A stretch of 39,441 nt of DNA from Bacteroidota bacterium (lineage in GTDB: Bacteria > Bacteroidota > Bacteroidia > 2-12-FULL-35-15): contig JAOQAG010000002.1 in the NCBI GenBank assembly GCA_025963715.1, forward strand, positions 1 through 39,441, in the 5' to 3' direction. Under the pieces are notes generated by a model that made no database searches, was not told the DNA's origin, and saw nothing but the letters and a program-made list of their open reading frames with translations. This document shows positions 8,045 to 15,508 of the stretch, piece after piece; position 1 is the stretch's first letter; every line of letters starts with the position of its first letter. A program made the position numbers and the translations under genes.

Positions 8045-8104
8045 GTAGGCGCTAGGCTCTGCCTAGTGACATTCCACTGTCACTAGGCAGAGCCTAGCGC
8101 CTAC
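8045..8104. repeat. Perfect 27-base inverted repeat (REP-like hairpin)
   Basis: The arm 8045-8071 (starting GTAGGCGCTAGGCTCTGCC) is an exact reverse complement of 8078-8104, with the 6-base loop TTCCAC. Each arm itself contains near-palindromic GCTAGGC/GCCTAG parts. It has no T tract, so it is not a classical terminator. It is unrelated to the GTCATCCCGGG family. The 283-base gap between the cupredoxin and halogenase genes holds this, the promoter-like site below and nothing coding. Confidence 0.85.
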
Positions 8105-8164
8105 CCATACACAGATCCGCAATTTCGTTCCTGTTCGTTATCCGTAAAGTAAGGAATGCTATTT

Positions 8165-8201
8165 TTTGGAAACCGGTACTCCCCTATTTTTCGTATTTTT
8201 G
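8165..8201 (+). promoter_or_regulatory. Possible promoter of the tailoring operon
   Basis: TATTTTTG (8194-8201) matches the -7 consensus 23 bases before the ATG of the halogenase gene. The nearest TTTG (8165-8168) is 25 bases upstream, longer than the usual 19-22, so the -33 match is weak. The upstream gene is on the opposite strand, so some promoter must lie here. Confidence 0.45.
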
Positions 8202-8224
8202 TAAATAACTAAAACAACCAGCGA

Positions 8225-9910
8225 ATGCAGAAACAGTATGATGTGATTATTGCAGGTGGCGGCCTGGCCGGACTTACGCTTTCCATTCAATTGAAAAAAG
8301 CCAACCCGGATCTTTCCATCCTCATCATGGAATACCGCGACACCATTGCTCCTACTGCAGCACACAAAGTGGGCGAATCTACTGTGGAGCTGGCCACACA
8401 TTACTTCCGTGAAGTGCTGGGCTTAAAAAATTACCTCGAAGAATTTGAACTACCAAAACACGGTCTCCGCTTTTTCTTTAAATCGGAAAACAAAAGTGAT
8501 ATTTCCAACCGTGTGGAATTAGGCCCGCGTTTAAAATTACCCACACCAAGCCATCAGCTGGATCGCGGTACATTTGAAAATTATCTTGAAAAACATACAA
8601 AAGAATTAGGCACCGAATTTATGCTGGGTGCGCGTGTAAAAGATGTTGTTTTTTCACCCGAAGGCCATAGCGTGATCTTTAATCACAACGGCGAAGAAAA
8701 AATATTGACAGCACGTTGGGTGGTGGATGCAACCAGTCGGTTCAGCCTATTGAAACGCAAATTAAAATTTGAAAAAGAAGCGCCGCACAATGTAAATGCC
8801 GTTTGGTACCGCGTAAAAGGTGTGGTGGATATTGATGAATGGAGCGATAATAAAGAATGGCAATCCTTCCTTGCGCCAAAGCTGCGTTACCTGAGTACCG
8901 TGCATTTCATGGACAAAGGATACTGGCTGTGGGTAATTCCGTTGGGCTCAAAAAATACCAGCATCGGGATTGTGGCAGATGAAGACATCCATCCGTTCAA
9001 TACCATTAACACGTACGAAAAAGCGGTGGAATGGATCAAAAAGCACGAACCATTGGCCGCTACAAAAGTATGTCCGCCTAAAGAAGATCTGATGGATTTC
9101 CGGATCTTAAAACATTTCGCACACAACAGCGGGCGCATTTATTCAAGCGAACGCTGGGCCGTTACCGGCGAAGCAGGCGCCTTCCTTGATCCGTTCTATT
9201 CACCCGGCAGCGATTTTATCGCACTCAACAATACCTGGTTATCCGACCTGATCCTGCGCGATGTGGCGGGTGAAGACATTGCCATGCGTACCGAAATTTA
9301 TGAACGCACGCACTTATCGTGGTTCGACAGCTGGCTGCCGATCTACCAGGATAAATATAAATTGATGGGGAACACCCAGATTATGGTGGTCAAAATTTTC
9401 TGGGATTGGGCCATTTACTGGTCGGTTCCCTGCCTGCTGTTTACCAACAAAGGTTTTACCGATCTCAAAGTATTAAAAGAATTATTCATGTCAGAGAACG
9501 GCATTGGCATTAAATTTCAGGAGCTGAACAAACGCATGCAGGATTTATTTTTGCAATGGCAGCCGCATGAACATGCCACCTTCTCCAACCGTTACATCGA
9601 TCCGTTTGATTTGCAATACATGCGCGATTTTCAGGAAGGAATTGAAGTGCAGCACGGCACTAAAAAGTTGCTGGAGCAGATCAATCTCAATATGAAACGA
9701 CTGGAAAATATTGCAGCGGAAATTTTTCGCCATGTTAGCCACCAGGTTAAAGGAACGCCGTTTAACATGCCCGTAAATCCATACACCATTAGCCTTACGG
9801 AAGAAGTAGATACCACCAGCGACAAAGCATTAATGCCCGATCCTGCAGTAACGAAGGATGTGGAAACAATGTGGTTTTATGAAAAAGCAACACACAAAGC
9901 TGCCGTTTAA
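8225..9910 (+). CDS. Flavin-dependent halogenase-like oxidoreductase
   Basis: 561-aa FAD protein of the tryptophan-halogenase superfamily. It has the N-terminal GGGLAG (residues 11-16), HKVGEST (47-53) as in the family's GEST/GEAT block, and Lys78 in LPKHG, which falls where the catalytic lysine of PrnA-type halogenases lies. WLWVIP (234-239) matches the WxWxIP halogenase signature. FLDPFYSPGSDF forms the second FAD segment. It could chlorinate the phenolic ring of the pigment; chlorinated flexirubins are known. A hydroxylase role is the main alternative, since related monooxygenases share the fold. It needs reduced FAD from a flavin reductase, none of which is adjacent. Its stop TAA shares one base with the next ATG, so it is translationally coupled to the DUF1702 gene. 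Confidence 0.75.
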   Translation: MQKQYDVIIAGGGLAGLTLSIQLKKANPDLSILIMEYRDTIAPTAAHKVGESTVELATHYFREVLGLKNYLEEFELPKHGLRFFFKSENKSDISNRVELGPRLKLPTPSHQLDRGTFENYLEKHTKELGTEFMLGARVKDVVFSPEGHSVIFNHNGEEKILTARWVVDATSRFSLLKRKLKFEKEAPHNVNAVWYRVKGVVDIDEWSDNKEWQSFLAPKLRYLSTVHFMDKGYWLWVIPLGSKNTSIGIVADEDIHPFNTINTYEKAVEWIKKHEPLAATKVCPPKEDLMDFRILKHFAHNSGRIYSSERWAVTGEAGAFLDPFYSPGSDFIALNNTWLSDLILRDVAGEDIAMRTEIYERTHLSWFDSWLPIYQDKYKLMGNTQIMVVKIFWDWAIYWSVPCLLFTNKGFTDLKVLKELFMSENGIGIKFQELNKRMQDLFLQWQPHEHATFSNRYIDPFDLQYMRDFQEGIEVQHGTKKLLEQINLNMKRLENIAAEIFRHVSHQVKGTPFNMPVNPYTISLTEEVDTTSDKALMPDPAVTKDVETMWFYEKATHKAAV

Positions 9911-10782
9911 TGGATTCCACTTCGCTGATAGCGCTTAAAATCACACAGGTGAAAACCCTTTTTCAGGACGCAAAATTAATGGCGGAAGAAAAAGCGGATC
10001 TTACTGACGTATTGACTTACCTTTCCGGACTGGAGAAAGAGTTTAGCTCCGTGGCGTATGAAGCCGTGGCAATGACTTTTGCATTGAAAGACCTGGCAGA
10101 TAACAAAACATTGGACCGCTGGAAATTATTTTTAACTACGGTAGAGGATCATCATTCATTATCCATACACATTGGCCTGGGCTGGGCATTGGCGCAACAG
10201 AATCACTCCCCGCTTCCATGGTTTAATCTGTTGGATAAAATACAGCGTTACCGTGTGCTCGATGGCATGGGGTATTACGACGGTATGCTGCGCCACCGCC
10301 AGCGTGTAAAAAATCCATACACTCCCGAAAACATTTCCGGTGCTGCGCTGCAATCCTACGACCAGGGAATCGGCCGCAGCATGTGGTACAATTATTTAGA
10401 AGCACCGGTAAAAATCAGTGAAGCGATCGCTAAATTTGCGCCTGCCCGGCACGCTGATTTATGGCGCGGTGTAGGCATTGCGGTTGCGTATGTGGGCGGG
10501 TTTGATAAAAAATTACTGGATACTGTGTTTGCAGAAGCAAAACAATTTCAAACACAGCTTTCGTCAGGCGCCGCACTGGCAGCGCGTACACGCATGCAAA
10601 CACATACGCTTACGCAGGATCTTGAGCTGATCTGCACTACATGGTGCAACGCTTCTGCAGAAGATACAATGCAGTTAACCGAGCGTGCATTTACATCGGC
10701 CGCGAACGCAGAAAACGTGTATCAAACATGGATAACAATAATTGAGAAACAAAGCTTTCATCTGATTGATGAATTAAAATAA
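9910..10782 (+). CDS. DUF1702 family protein (enediyne E3-like)
   Basis: 290 aa. I recognise the DUF1702 pattern in order: FSSVAYEAVAM, HHSLSIHIGLGWALA, DGMGYYDGMLRHR, YDQGIGRSMWYNY, DLWRGVGIAVAYVGG, and SSGAALAARTRM. The family is best known as protein E3 of enediyne polyketide clusters and has no established biochemical role. The start ATG overlaps the halogenase stop by one base, and the next gene begins 6 bases after its stop, so these genes are co-expressed. No signal peptide or membrane span is evident, so it is probably cytoplasmic. Its tight coupling to the halogenase and a BtrH-like protein suggests a role in a late step on an ACP-bound or free polyene (inference only). Confidence 0.8.
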   Translation: MDSTSLIALKITQVKTLFQDAKLMAEEKADLTDVLTYLSGLEKEFSSVAYEAVAMTFALKDLADNKTLDRWKLFLTTVEDHHSLSIHIGLGWALAQQNHSPLPWFNLLDKIQRYRVLDGMGYYDGMLRHRQRVKNPYTPENISGAALQSYDQGIGRSMWYNYLEAPVKISEAIAKFAPARHADLWRGVGIAVAYVGGFDKKLLDTVFAEAKQFQTQLSSGAALAARTRMQTHTLTQDLELICTTWCNASAEDTMQLTERAFTSAANAENVYQTWITIIEKQSFHLIDELK

Positions 10783-10788
10783 GGTCAA

Positions 10789-11190
10789 ATGAAAAAAGAA
10801 GAACTTCCACAGGATAAAAGTGCACTGGCATCGATGACCCGCGAATTGATGTACGTAAAAGACAAAGAAGGCAAATACACCACCGATTTAAGCACCGGTT
10901 GGGAAGTAAAAAAAGATGCACTCGACAATGCATGGGACGATATCAGGGAACGCGTGGAAGAAGCACGCCTGGCTGTTAAGAACGGTGAAAAAAGCCCGAT
11001 CTGTTATTTCATGGAATTGCGCATCATGGATGTCATTGTATTATCGGGTTACACCGGCTTTTGGGGATTTACGATCAAACGCCACATGAAACCATCGGTA
11101 TTTAAATCGCTGAGTGAAAAAAAACTGGACATTTATGCGCAGGCATTTAATATAAGTATTGACGAACTGAAAAATTTTAAAGGAGAATAA
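10789..11190 (+). CDS. Conserved 133-aa protein of unknown function
   Basis: Not recognised. It is a soluble, highly charged protein without signal peptide. The N-terminal third is Lys/Glu rich; the centre holds PICYFMELRIMDV and GYTGFWGFTIKRHMKP. The C-terminal end (VFKSLSEKKLDIYAQAFNISIDELKNF) weakly resembles the last helices of Xre-type DNA-binding or adaptor proteins. It has no obvious catalytic motif. It sits 6 bases after the DUF1702 gene and 1 base before the BtrH-like gene, so it is surely part of this operon and probably a partner or scaffold of them. Its stop region provides the AGGAG for the next gene. Confidence 0.7.
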   Translation: MKKEELPQDKSALASMTRELMYVKDKEGKYTTDLSTGWEVKKDALDNAWDDIRERVEEARLAVKNGEKSPICYFMELRIMDVIVLSGYTGFWGFTIKRHMKPSVFKSLSEKKLDIYAQAFNISIDELKNFKGE

Positions 11191-11191
11191 A

Positions 11192-12211
11192 TTGAAGAAC
11201 GAAGCATTTGAACACATGCAAAGCGCCCATTGCGAAAATGGAGTGGCTGCAAGTTTACTACGGTATCACGGCCTGGATTTTATGACGGAGCCTTTGGCTT
11301 TTGGAATGGGTTCGGGCATTTTTTATTTACACATTCCATTTTTAACCATCAGCAACGGACCGGCGATTACTTATAGAAGTATGCCCGGCTGGATCTTCAG
11401 CCGTACCTGCAAATCGCTGGGTGTGAAAGTTCACCGTCAGAAATTCAGGGATGAAATGAAAGCGCAAAAATATCTGGACGATAAAATAATGGAAGGCGTG
11501 CCTGTTGGCTGCCAGGTAGGCGTGTTCAACCTCCCCTATTTTCCACCGGAATACCGCTTTCACTTTAATGCACATAATTTAATTGTGTATGGCAAAGAGA
11601 ACGGTCATTACCTGATCAGCGATCCGGTGATGGAAACGGTAACCACCATTTCCGAAGAAGACATGCTGAAAGTGCGCTTTGCAAAAGGACCGCTGGCACC
11701 GCACGGACATGTTTATTTTCCGGAGAAAGTAGGCATTGTTACGGAAGACATGGTCAAAAAAGGCATTATCAAAGGCATAAAAAGAAGTGCCCGCGAAATG
11801 CTGCACATTCCCGGAAACATTGGCGGTGTAGCCGGAATTAAATATACTTCCAAACAGATCCGCAAATGGCGCGATAAATTAGGGCCGCGCAAAGCTGGCT
11901 TGTACCTGGGGCAAGTAGTGAGGATGCAGGAAGAGATTGGTACCGGCGGCGGCGGATTTCGCTTTTTATATGCTGCATTTTTGGAACAGGCCCACGCCTA
12001 TCTTCCCAATGATGAGCTGCTGAATATTTCACAGGATTTTACAAAAGCCGGTGACCTGTGGCGTGCAAGTGCCATACAGATGGGTCGCATTTACAAAGGT
12101 CGTGTAGACAACGAGCAAAAGGATTTTGAAATTTGCGCGGACATCCTGGTAGAGATCTCTGATATTGAAAAACAGGCATTTCAAAAGCTGAAAAAATTAA
12201 AGTTGGGCTAG
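11192..12211 (+). CDS. BtrH-like acyltransferase (BtrH N-terminal + DUF4872-like)
   Basis: 339 aa with a rare TTG start. AGGAGA (11181-11186) lies at proper distance from that TTG, and the next ATG (11216) would cut into the fold. The N-terminal domain looks like the BtrH papain-like fold: Cys14 in SAHCENGVAASLL, His128 in FNAHNLIVYG and Asp144 in YLISDP are the likely triad. The C-terminal part (about 200-339) matches the domain that usually follows BtrH (DUF4872). In butirosin synthesis BtrH moves an acyl group from an ACP to an amine. By analogy this protein may move an acyl chain from an ACP to the dialkylresorcinol hydroxyl, or to another acceptor. A protease or amidase role is the alternative. 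It ends the halogenase operon. Confidence 0.78.
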   Translation: MKNEAFEHMQSAHCENGVAASLLRYHGLDFMTEPLAFGMGSGIFYLHIPFLTISNGPAITYRSMPGWIFSRTCKSLGVKVHRQKFRDEMKAQKYLDDKIMEGVPVGCQVGVFNLPYFPPEYRFHFNAHNLIVYGKENGHYLISDPVMETVTTISEEDMLKVRFAKGPLAPHGHVYFPEKVGIVTEDMVKKGIIKGIKRSAREMLHIPGNIGGVAGIKYTSKQIRKWRDKLGPRKAGLYLGQVVRMQEEIGTGGGGFRFLYAAFLEQAHAYLPNDELLNISQDFTKAGDLWRASAIQMGRIYKGRVDNEQKDFEICADILVEISDIEKQAFQKLKKLKLG

Positions 12212-12217
12212 CATCCA

Positions 12218-12239
12218 TTTCTTGTGAATTCACAAGAAA
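12218..12239. promoter_or_regulatory. Perfect 22-base palindrome after the BtrH-like gene
   Basis: TTTCTTGTGAATTCACAAGAAA is fully self-complementary and starts 7 bases after the stop codon. On the plus strand it is followed by A, not T, so it is not a standard terminator for the upstream operon. It could be a dimeric regulator site for the downstream secreted-protein gene. Confidence 0.4.
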
Positions 12240-12362
12240 AAAACGGAGAACCCTGTATTTTCAGCATTTCCATGATTTCATTATTTTTTAATTGCTGGTA
12301 ATTAGTGCATTCGCTGCTATATGCCGGATGTGCTTTTATCCAATGGTATTAGCTTTGCTTAC

Positions 12363-12394
12363 GATTGATCACAAAAACGTTTTTAAGATCAATC
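12363..12394. promoter_or_regulatory. Inverted repeat upstream of the first secreted paralogue
   Basis: GATTGATC (12363-12370) and GATCAATC (12387-12394) are exact inverted copies 16 bases apart, ending 30 bases before the ATG at 12425. The spacing of about two helical turns between half-site centres fits an operator. No clear TAnnTTTG box is seen for this gene, so it may depend on a regulator. Confidence 0.35.
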
Positions 12395-12424
12395 ACAACA
12401 TTTAAATCCACTAAAAAAAACACT

Positions 12425-13261
12425 ATGAAAAAATTAATCCTGGCAGTGATCGCGGTATGTACGCTGAGCACGGCAATAGCCCAAAAAGAACAAAAATATT
12501 CGAAGCTGTATTACAAAGACATGACCGTGGAGAACGGCGATATTAAAATTACTGTTGACAATGCGGTTTCTACCGATGGCGAAACAAAATTCAAATTGAA
12601 GATCACTAACAAAACCAATGATTTCCTGATCTTTAAACCGGAAGAAAGTAAATTTACGATCAATGGAAAAGATGTGAAAGCAGAAGAAAAATGGCTGATC
12701 ATTTCGCCTAACGAATCGGATTTTCGCATTATTAATTTAAAAGGCGCCGGTTACAACAGCGTGAAGAGTTACACATTTACACTGGACGGCGTGTACAAAG
12801 TTTCTACCACTGCAAAAGGAATTGCAACACCGGATTATAAATTACCGGTAGCAAAAAACGATTTTACAACCGGACCTTTTACTGTAAAAATGAGCAAGCT
12901 TTACAAACAAAGCGATGCCACCAATTTAAAATTTGACATTACCTATACCGGTGATAAAGTTGCGGTTATATTTCCTGATAAATCAAGCGTAATGATGCCT
13001 GACGGAAAAGAATACGCATCAGTACCTGCCACAGGCTTACTTGCAAAATCGGGCCCGGTACTGCTCATCAAAAAAGGACAAACCGAATCGGTTACACTTA
13101 ACTGGAACCGCATGGAAGGCGGAAAAGCAATGGACATGCAGAAAGTAGACATGCTGGTAAAATTCAATGAAATGTTTACAGAAACAACACTGGAAAAGAT
13201 CAAACCGGAAACACTGGCTTTTGAATTTGACGAAGCAATGAGCAACGCAAAAGGGAAATAA
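12425..13261 (+). CDS. Secreted protein of unknown function, paralogue 1
   Basis: 278 aa. A Sec signal peptide (MKKLILAVIAVCTLSTAIA, cleavage before QK) is clear, and this Met is used rather than the upstream in-frame one. The mature part is Lys-rich and looks all-beta: YYKDMTVENGDIKITV, KFKLKITNKTNDFLIFKP, EEKWLIISPNE. It is not recognised as a named family and has no catalytic motif. The next gene encodes a clear paralogue with the same segments in the same order. It lies between two pigment operons but has its own terminator (13281-13317) and no close coupling, so a role in the pathway (for example periplasmic pigment binding) is only a guess. Confidence 0.75.
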   Translation: MKKLILAVIAVCTLSTAIAQKEQKYSKLYYKDMTVENGDIKITVDNAVSTDGETKFKLKITNKTNDFLIFKPEESKFTINGKDVKAEEKWLIISPNESDFRIINLKGAGYNSVKSYTFTLDGVYKVSTTAKGIATPDYKLPVAKNDFTTGPFTVKMSKLYKQSDATNLKFDITYTGDKVAVIFPDKSSVMMPDGKEYASVPATGLLAKSGPVLLIKKGQTESVTLNWNRMEGGKAMDMQKVDMLVKFNEMFTETTLEKIKPETLAFEFDEAMSNAKGK

Positions 13262-13280
13262 AGTATCTGAATTTTATTTC

Positions 13281-13317
13281 AAACGGGATGCAGTTTAAAT
13301 ATTGCATCCCGTTTTTT
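13281..13317 (+). terminator. Rho-independent terminator
   Basis: AAACGGGATGCA (13281-13292) pairs perfectly with TGCATCCCGTTT (13303-13314) over a 10-base AT-rich loop, followed by a T run. It separates the two secreted paralogues. Confidence 0.9.
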
Positions 13318-13365
13318 ATTTATTACCAAATTTTATTATCAAGATGGTAATCCATAAAAAAGCCT

Positions 13366-13392
13366 GTCATCCCGGGTCAAGCCCGGGATGAC
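13366..13392. repeat. Solo GTCATCCCGGG palindrome
   Basis: GTCATCCCGGG (13366-13376), TCAAG, CCCGGGATGAC (13382-13392): one perfect palindromic core of the family seen doubled at 1-180. Confidence 0.8.
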
Positions 13393-13449
13393 GAACAAAA
13401 AAAATAATTCCACAGTTAATAAATAACATTTTCCTTAAAGTTTTACTTC

Positions 13450-13482
13450 TTTGCATTCACATGCGATTATGTAGTAATTTTG
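13450..13482 (+). promoter_or_regulatory. Promoter of the second secreted paralogue
   Basis: TTTG (13450-13453), 21 bases, TAATTTTG (13475-13482) matches the Bacteroidota consensus. The leader before the ATG at 13528 is about 40 bases. With the terminators on both sides it makes this gene monocistronic. Confidence 0.7.
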
Positions 13483-13527
13483 GTTCTGTATTTGGTATTA
13501 ACATCAAAAAACAAAAACTTAATTCCT

Positions 13528-14337
13528 ATGAAAAAAATTTCATTAGCATTAGTAGCACTTATTGCATTTGTAAGTGTAACAACAGCACAAACCTACAAAC
13601 GCATTTTTTACAAAGACCTGACCATTGAAACCAGCGATATCAAGATCGTGGTAAACGGTGCGGTTTCCACACCGGCCGGTTTAAAATTCAGGCTGCACAT
13701 CTTTAACAAAACAAATAAGTACATTGTGTACAAACCATCCGAAAGTGTTTTCAAGATCGGTGGTAAAAACTACAATCCCGATGAAAAATGGATGATCATC
13801 CGGCCGAACGACGACGAATCCCAAACCATTGATTTAAAAGGCCCGGATTACATGACAACCGATAAATTTGATGTGGTCATGTCGGGATTATACACCTTCT
13901 CCACCGACGTAAAAAGCGTGAACACGCCGGATTTTAAATTGCCACCGGCTCAAAACGACATCAAAGCAGGCGGATTTAACATTTCACTTGTAAAGAATAA
14001 AAAAACAACAGCCCGTACTGATGCTACATTTACAGCAAATTATGTAGGTGATAAGATCGGCGTTTTTGAACCGAATAAAGTGGCTATGAAAATGGCGGAT
14101 GGTAAGGAATACGCCAATTATCACTCCGATAAAAAACCGATCGTATTTGCAAAAGGACAAACCGCTGATTTTCCAGTGGCATGGAAAGATGTTCCTTCAA
14201 CATCAGGCGATATGCAAAAAGACGAAATGACGATCATCTGGCGCGATGCATTTAAGGAAATTACACCCGATAAAATGCTTCCGCAAACGCTTACCATTAT
14301 GTTTGACCAGGAAACTACCCAGGCCAAGAACAAATAG
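13528..14337 (+). CDS. Secreted protein of unknown function, paralogue 2
   Basis: 269 aa with a Sec signal peptide (MKKISLALVALIAFVSVTTA, then QT). It is a paralogue of the preceding protein: FYKDLTIETSDIKIVV, KFRLHIFNKTNKYIVYKP, DEKWMIIRPND, DLKGPDY and the TPDFKLP segment align in order with it, perhaps 40% identical by eye. The upstream in-frame codons (from 13480) lie inside the promoter and are not used. It has its own promoter (13450-13482) and terminator (14360-14389). Function unknown. Confidence 0.78.
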   Translation: MKKISLALVALIAFVSVTTAQTYKRIFYKDLTIETSDIKIVVNGAVSTPAGLKFRLHIFNKTNKYIVYKPSESVFKIGGKNYNPDEKWMIIRPNDDESQTIDLKGPDYMTTDKFDVVMSGLYTFSTDVKSVNTPDFKLPPAQNDIKAGGFNISLVKNKKTTARTDATFTANYVGDKIGVFEPNKVAMKMADGKEYANYHSDKKPIVFAKGQTADFPVAWKDVPSTSGDMQKDEMTIIWRDAFKEITPDKMLPQTLTIMFDQETTQAKNK

Positions 14338-14359
14338 TTATTTTTTTGTATTTATTGAG

Positions 14360-14389
14360 AGAAGCTCGTCCTGCGATGGGCTTCTTTTA
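14360..14389 (+). terminator. Probable rho-independent terminator
   Basis: AGAAGCTCGTC (14360-14370) pairs with GATGGGCTTCT (14375-14385) with two G-T wobbles and a 4-base loop, followed by TTTA. It lies shortly after the second secreted paralogue and before darA. Confidence 0.7.
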
Positions 14390-14410
14390 TTTTAACGCTT
14401 TATTTTTTCT

Positions 14411-14418
14411 TATTTTTG
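14411..14418 (+). promoter_or_regulatory. -7-like box just before darA
   Basis: TATTTTTG is an exact TAnnTTTG match, 6 bases before the ATG at 14425. No TTTG is found 19-22 bases upstream. If it is used, the mRNA would be almost leaderless. A terminator lies just upstream, so darA needs a promoter here. Confidence 0.35.
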
Positions 14419-14424
14419 TCATCT

Positions 14425-15345
14425 ATGAAAAATGTACTGGTAGTTTATTTCACGCAAACGGGTCAATTGAGCAGTGCTCTTAAAGCCACATTAAAACCTC
14501 TTGAAAATGATCCCGGAGTGAATCTCCACTACGAACTGGTAAAACCCAAAAAAGCCTATCCGTATCCATGGAGCTACATGGAATTTTTTGATGTTTTTCC
14601 CGAAAATGTACACGCCATTCCCTGCGAGCTGGAGCCTTTCTCTGCCGACCTGCACAAGGATTATGATTTAGTAGTAGTTGCTTACCAGCCCTGGTTCCTG
14701 TCGGTTTGCGTTCCCATCAACTCGTTTTTAATGAGCGGGGATGCAAAAGTGTTGCTAAACGGAAAACCGGTAGTAACCGTGATCGCCTGCCGCAACATGT
14801 GGCTGAACGGGCAGGAGAAAATGAAGAAAAAGCTGCTGGAGCTGAATGCAAACCTGGTAGGCAACATCACCTTCGTGGATAAATCACCGAATTTGATCAG
14901 CTTGATCACCGTGCTGGCATTTGTGCTGGGAGGTGTAAAAGATAAATTCCTGGGGATTTTCCCGAAATACGGCGTAAAAGAAAGCGATCTGGAGAAAGCT
15001 CCCTCTTACGGAAATATACTTATAGATCACTTAAAATCAAATAATTATAATACATTACAGGAAGAATTAGTTAAAGATGGTGCCGTAGTGATCCGCCCCA
15101 ATTTGATGATCATGGAAGGCCGTGGAAAAGTACTCTTCCCGCTCTATGCCAATTACATTTCTAAAAAAGGAGCATCCGGAAGCAAAAGCCGCCGTACACG
15201 CGTTCGTATTTTCGGGATCGTGCTGCCTACCGCCATTCTTATTCTTTCGCCCATCATTACTATTGCATCGCGACTTGCTCCGCTGATCGCTTCTAAAAAA
15301 ATGAAAAAAGAGGTCATTTACTACTCACAAAACTCATTACGCTAA
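14425..15345 (+). CDS. darA: DarA, dialkylresorcinol-forming aromatase
   Basis: 306 aa. The N-terminal 170 residues look flavodoxin-like (MKNVLVVYFTQTGQL with the phosphate-binding loop TQTGQL; then YDLVVVAYQPWF). The C-terminal part has a hydrophobic segment (IFGIVLPTAILILSPIITIA), so it may sit on the membrane. It matches my memory of DarA of Flavobacterium and Chitinophaga. In dialkylresorcinol synthesis the ketosynthase DarB makes a cyclohexanedione and DarA aromatises it. A ketosynthase III of the DarB type follows, which strengthens the call. The start at ATG 14425 is preferred over an in-frame TTG at 14416 inside the -7 box. Confidence 0.85.
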   Translation: MKNVLVVYFTQTGQLSSALKATLKPLENDPGVNLHYELVKPKKAYPYPWSYMEFFDVFPENVHAIPCELEPFSADLHKDYDLVVVAYQPWFLSVCVPINSFLMSGDAKVLLNGKPVVTVIACRNMWLNGQEKMKKKLLELNANLVGNITFVDKSPNLISLITVLAFVLGGVKDKFLGIFPKYGVKESDLEKAPSYGNILIDHLKSNNYNTLQEELVKDGAVVIRPNLMIMEGRGKVLFPLYANYISKKGASGSKSRRTRVRIFGIVLPTAILILSPIITIASRLAPLIASKKMKKEVIYYSQNSLR

Positions 15346-15395
15346 AAAAACGTACATCAGTAAAGAGTAAGATTTTACAAAAAAACACAGCGCAG

Positions 15396-15428
15396 TTTCC
15401 TATTAATTAATTAATTCGAGTAATTTTG
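15396..15428 (+). promoter_or_regulatory. Promoter candidate before darB
   Basis: TTTC (15396-15399), 21 bases, TAATTTTG (15421-15428): the -7 box is exact and the -33 box has one mismatch. The spacer holds TTAATTAATTAA. The expected leader before the ATG at 15509 is about 75 bases. darB and the genes after it could thus be transcribed apart from darA. Confidence 0.5.
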
Positions 15429-15508
15429 CGTTTCGCACGAGTAAAAAGAACAAACACCGGTGATCTTTGTTGTATAAAGATCGCCAACTATTAACGTTTA
15501 AAAATTCT

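Noticed and set aside
8225-9910. Geranylgeranyl reductase or plain FAD hydroxylase
   Set aside because: HKVGEST, Lys78 and WLWVIP together point to the halogenase branch, though hydroxylation is kept as an alternative in the entry.
12218-12239. Terminator of the halogenase operon
   Set aside because: The palindrome has no loop beyond its AATT centre and is followed by A rather than T on the coding strand.
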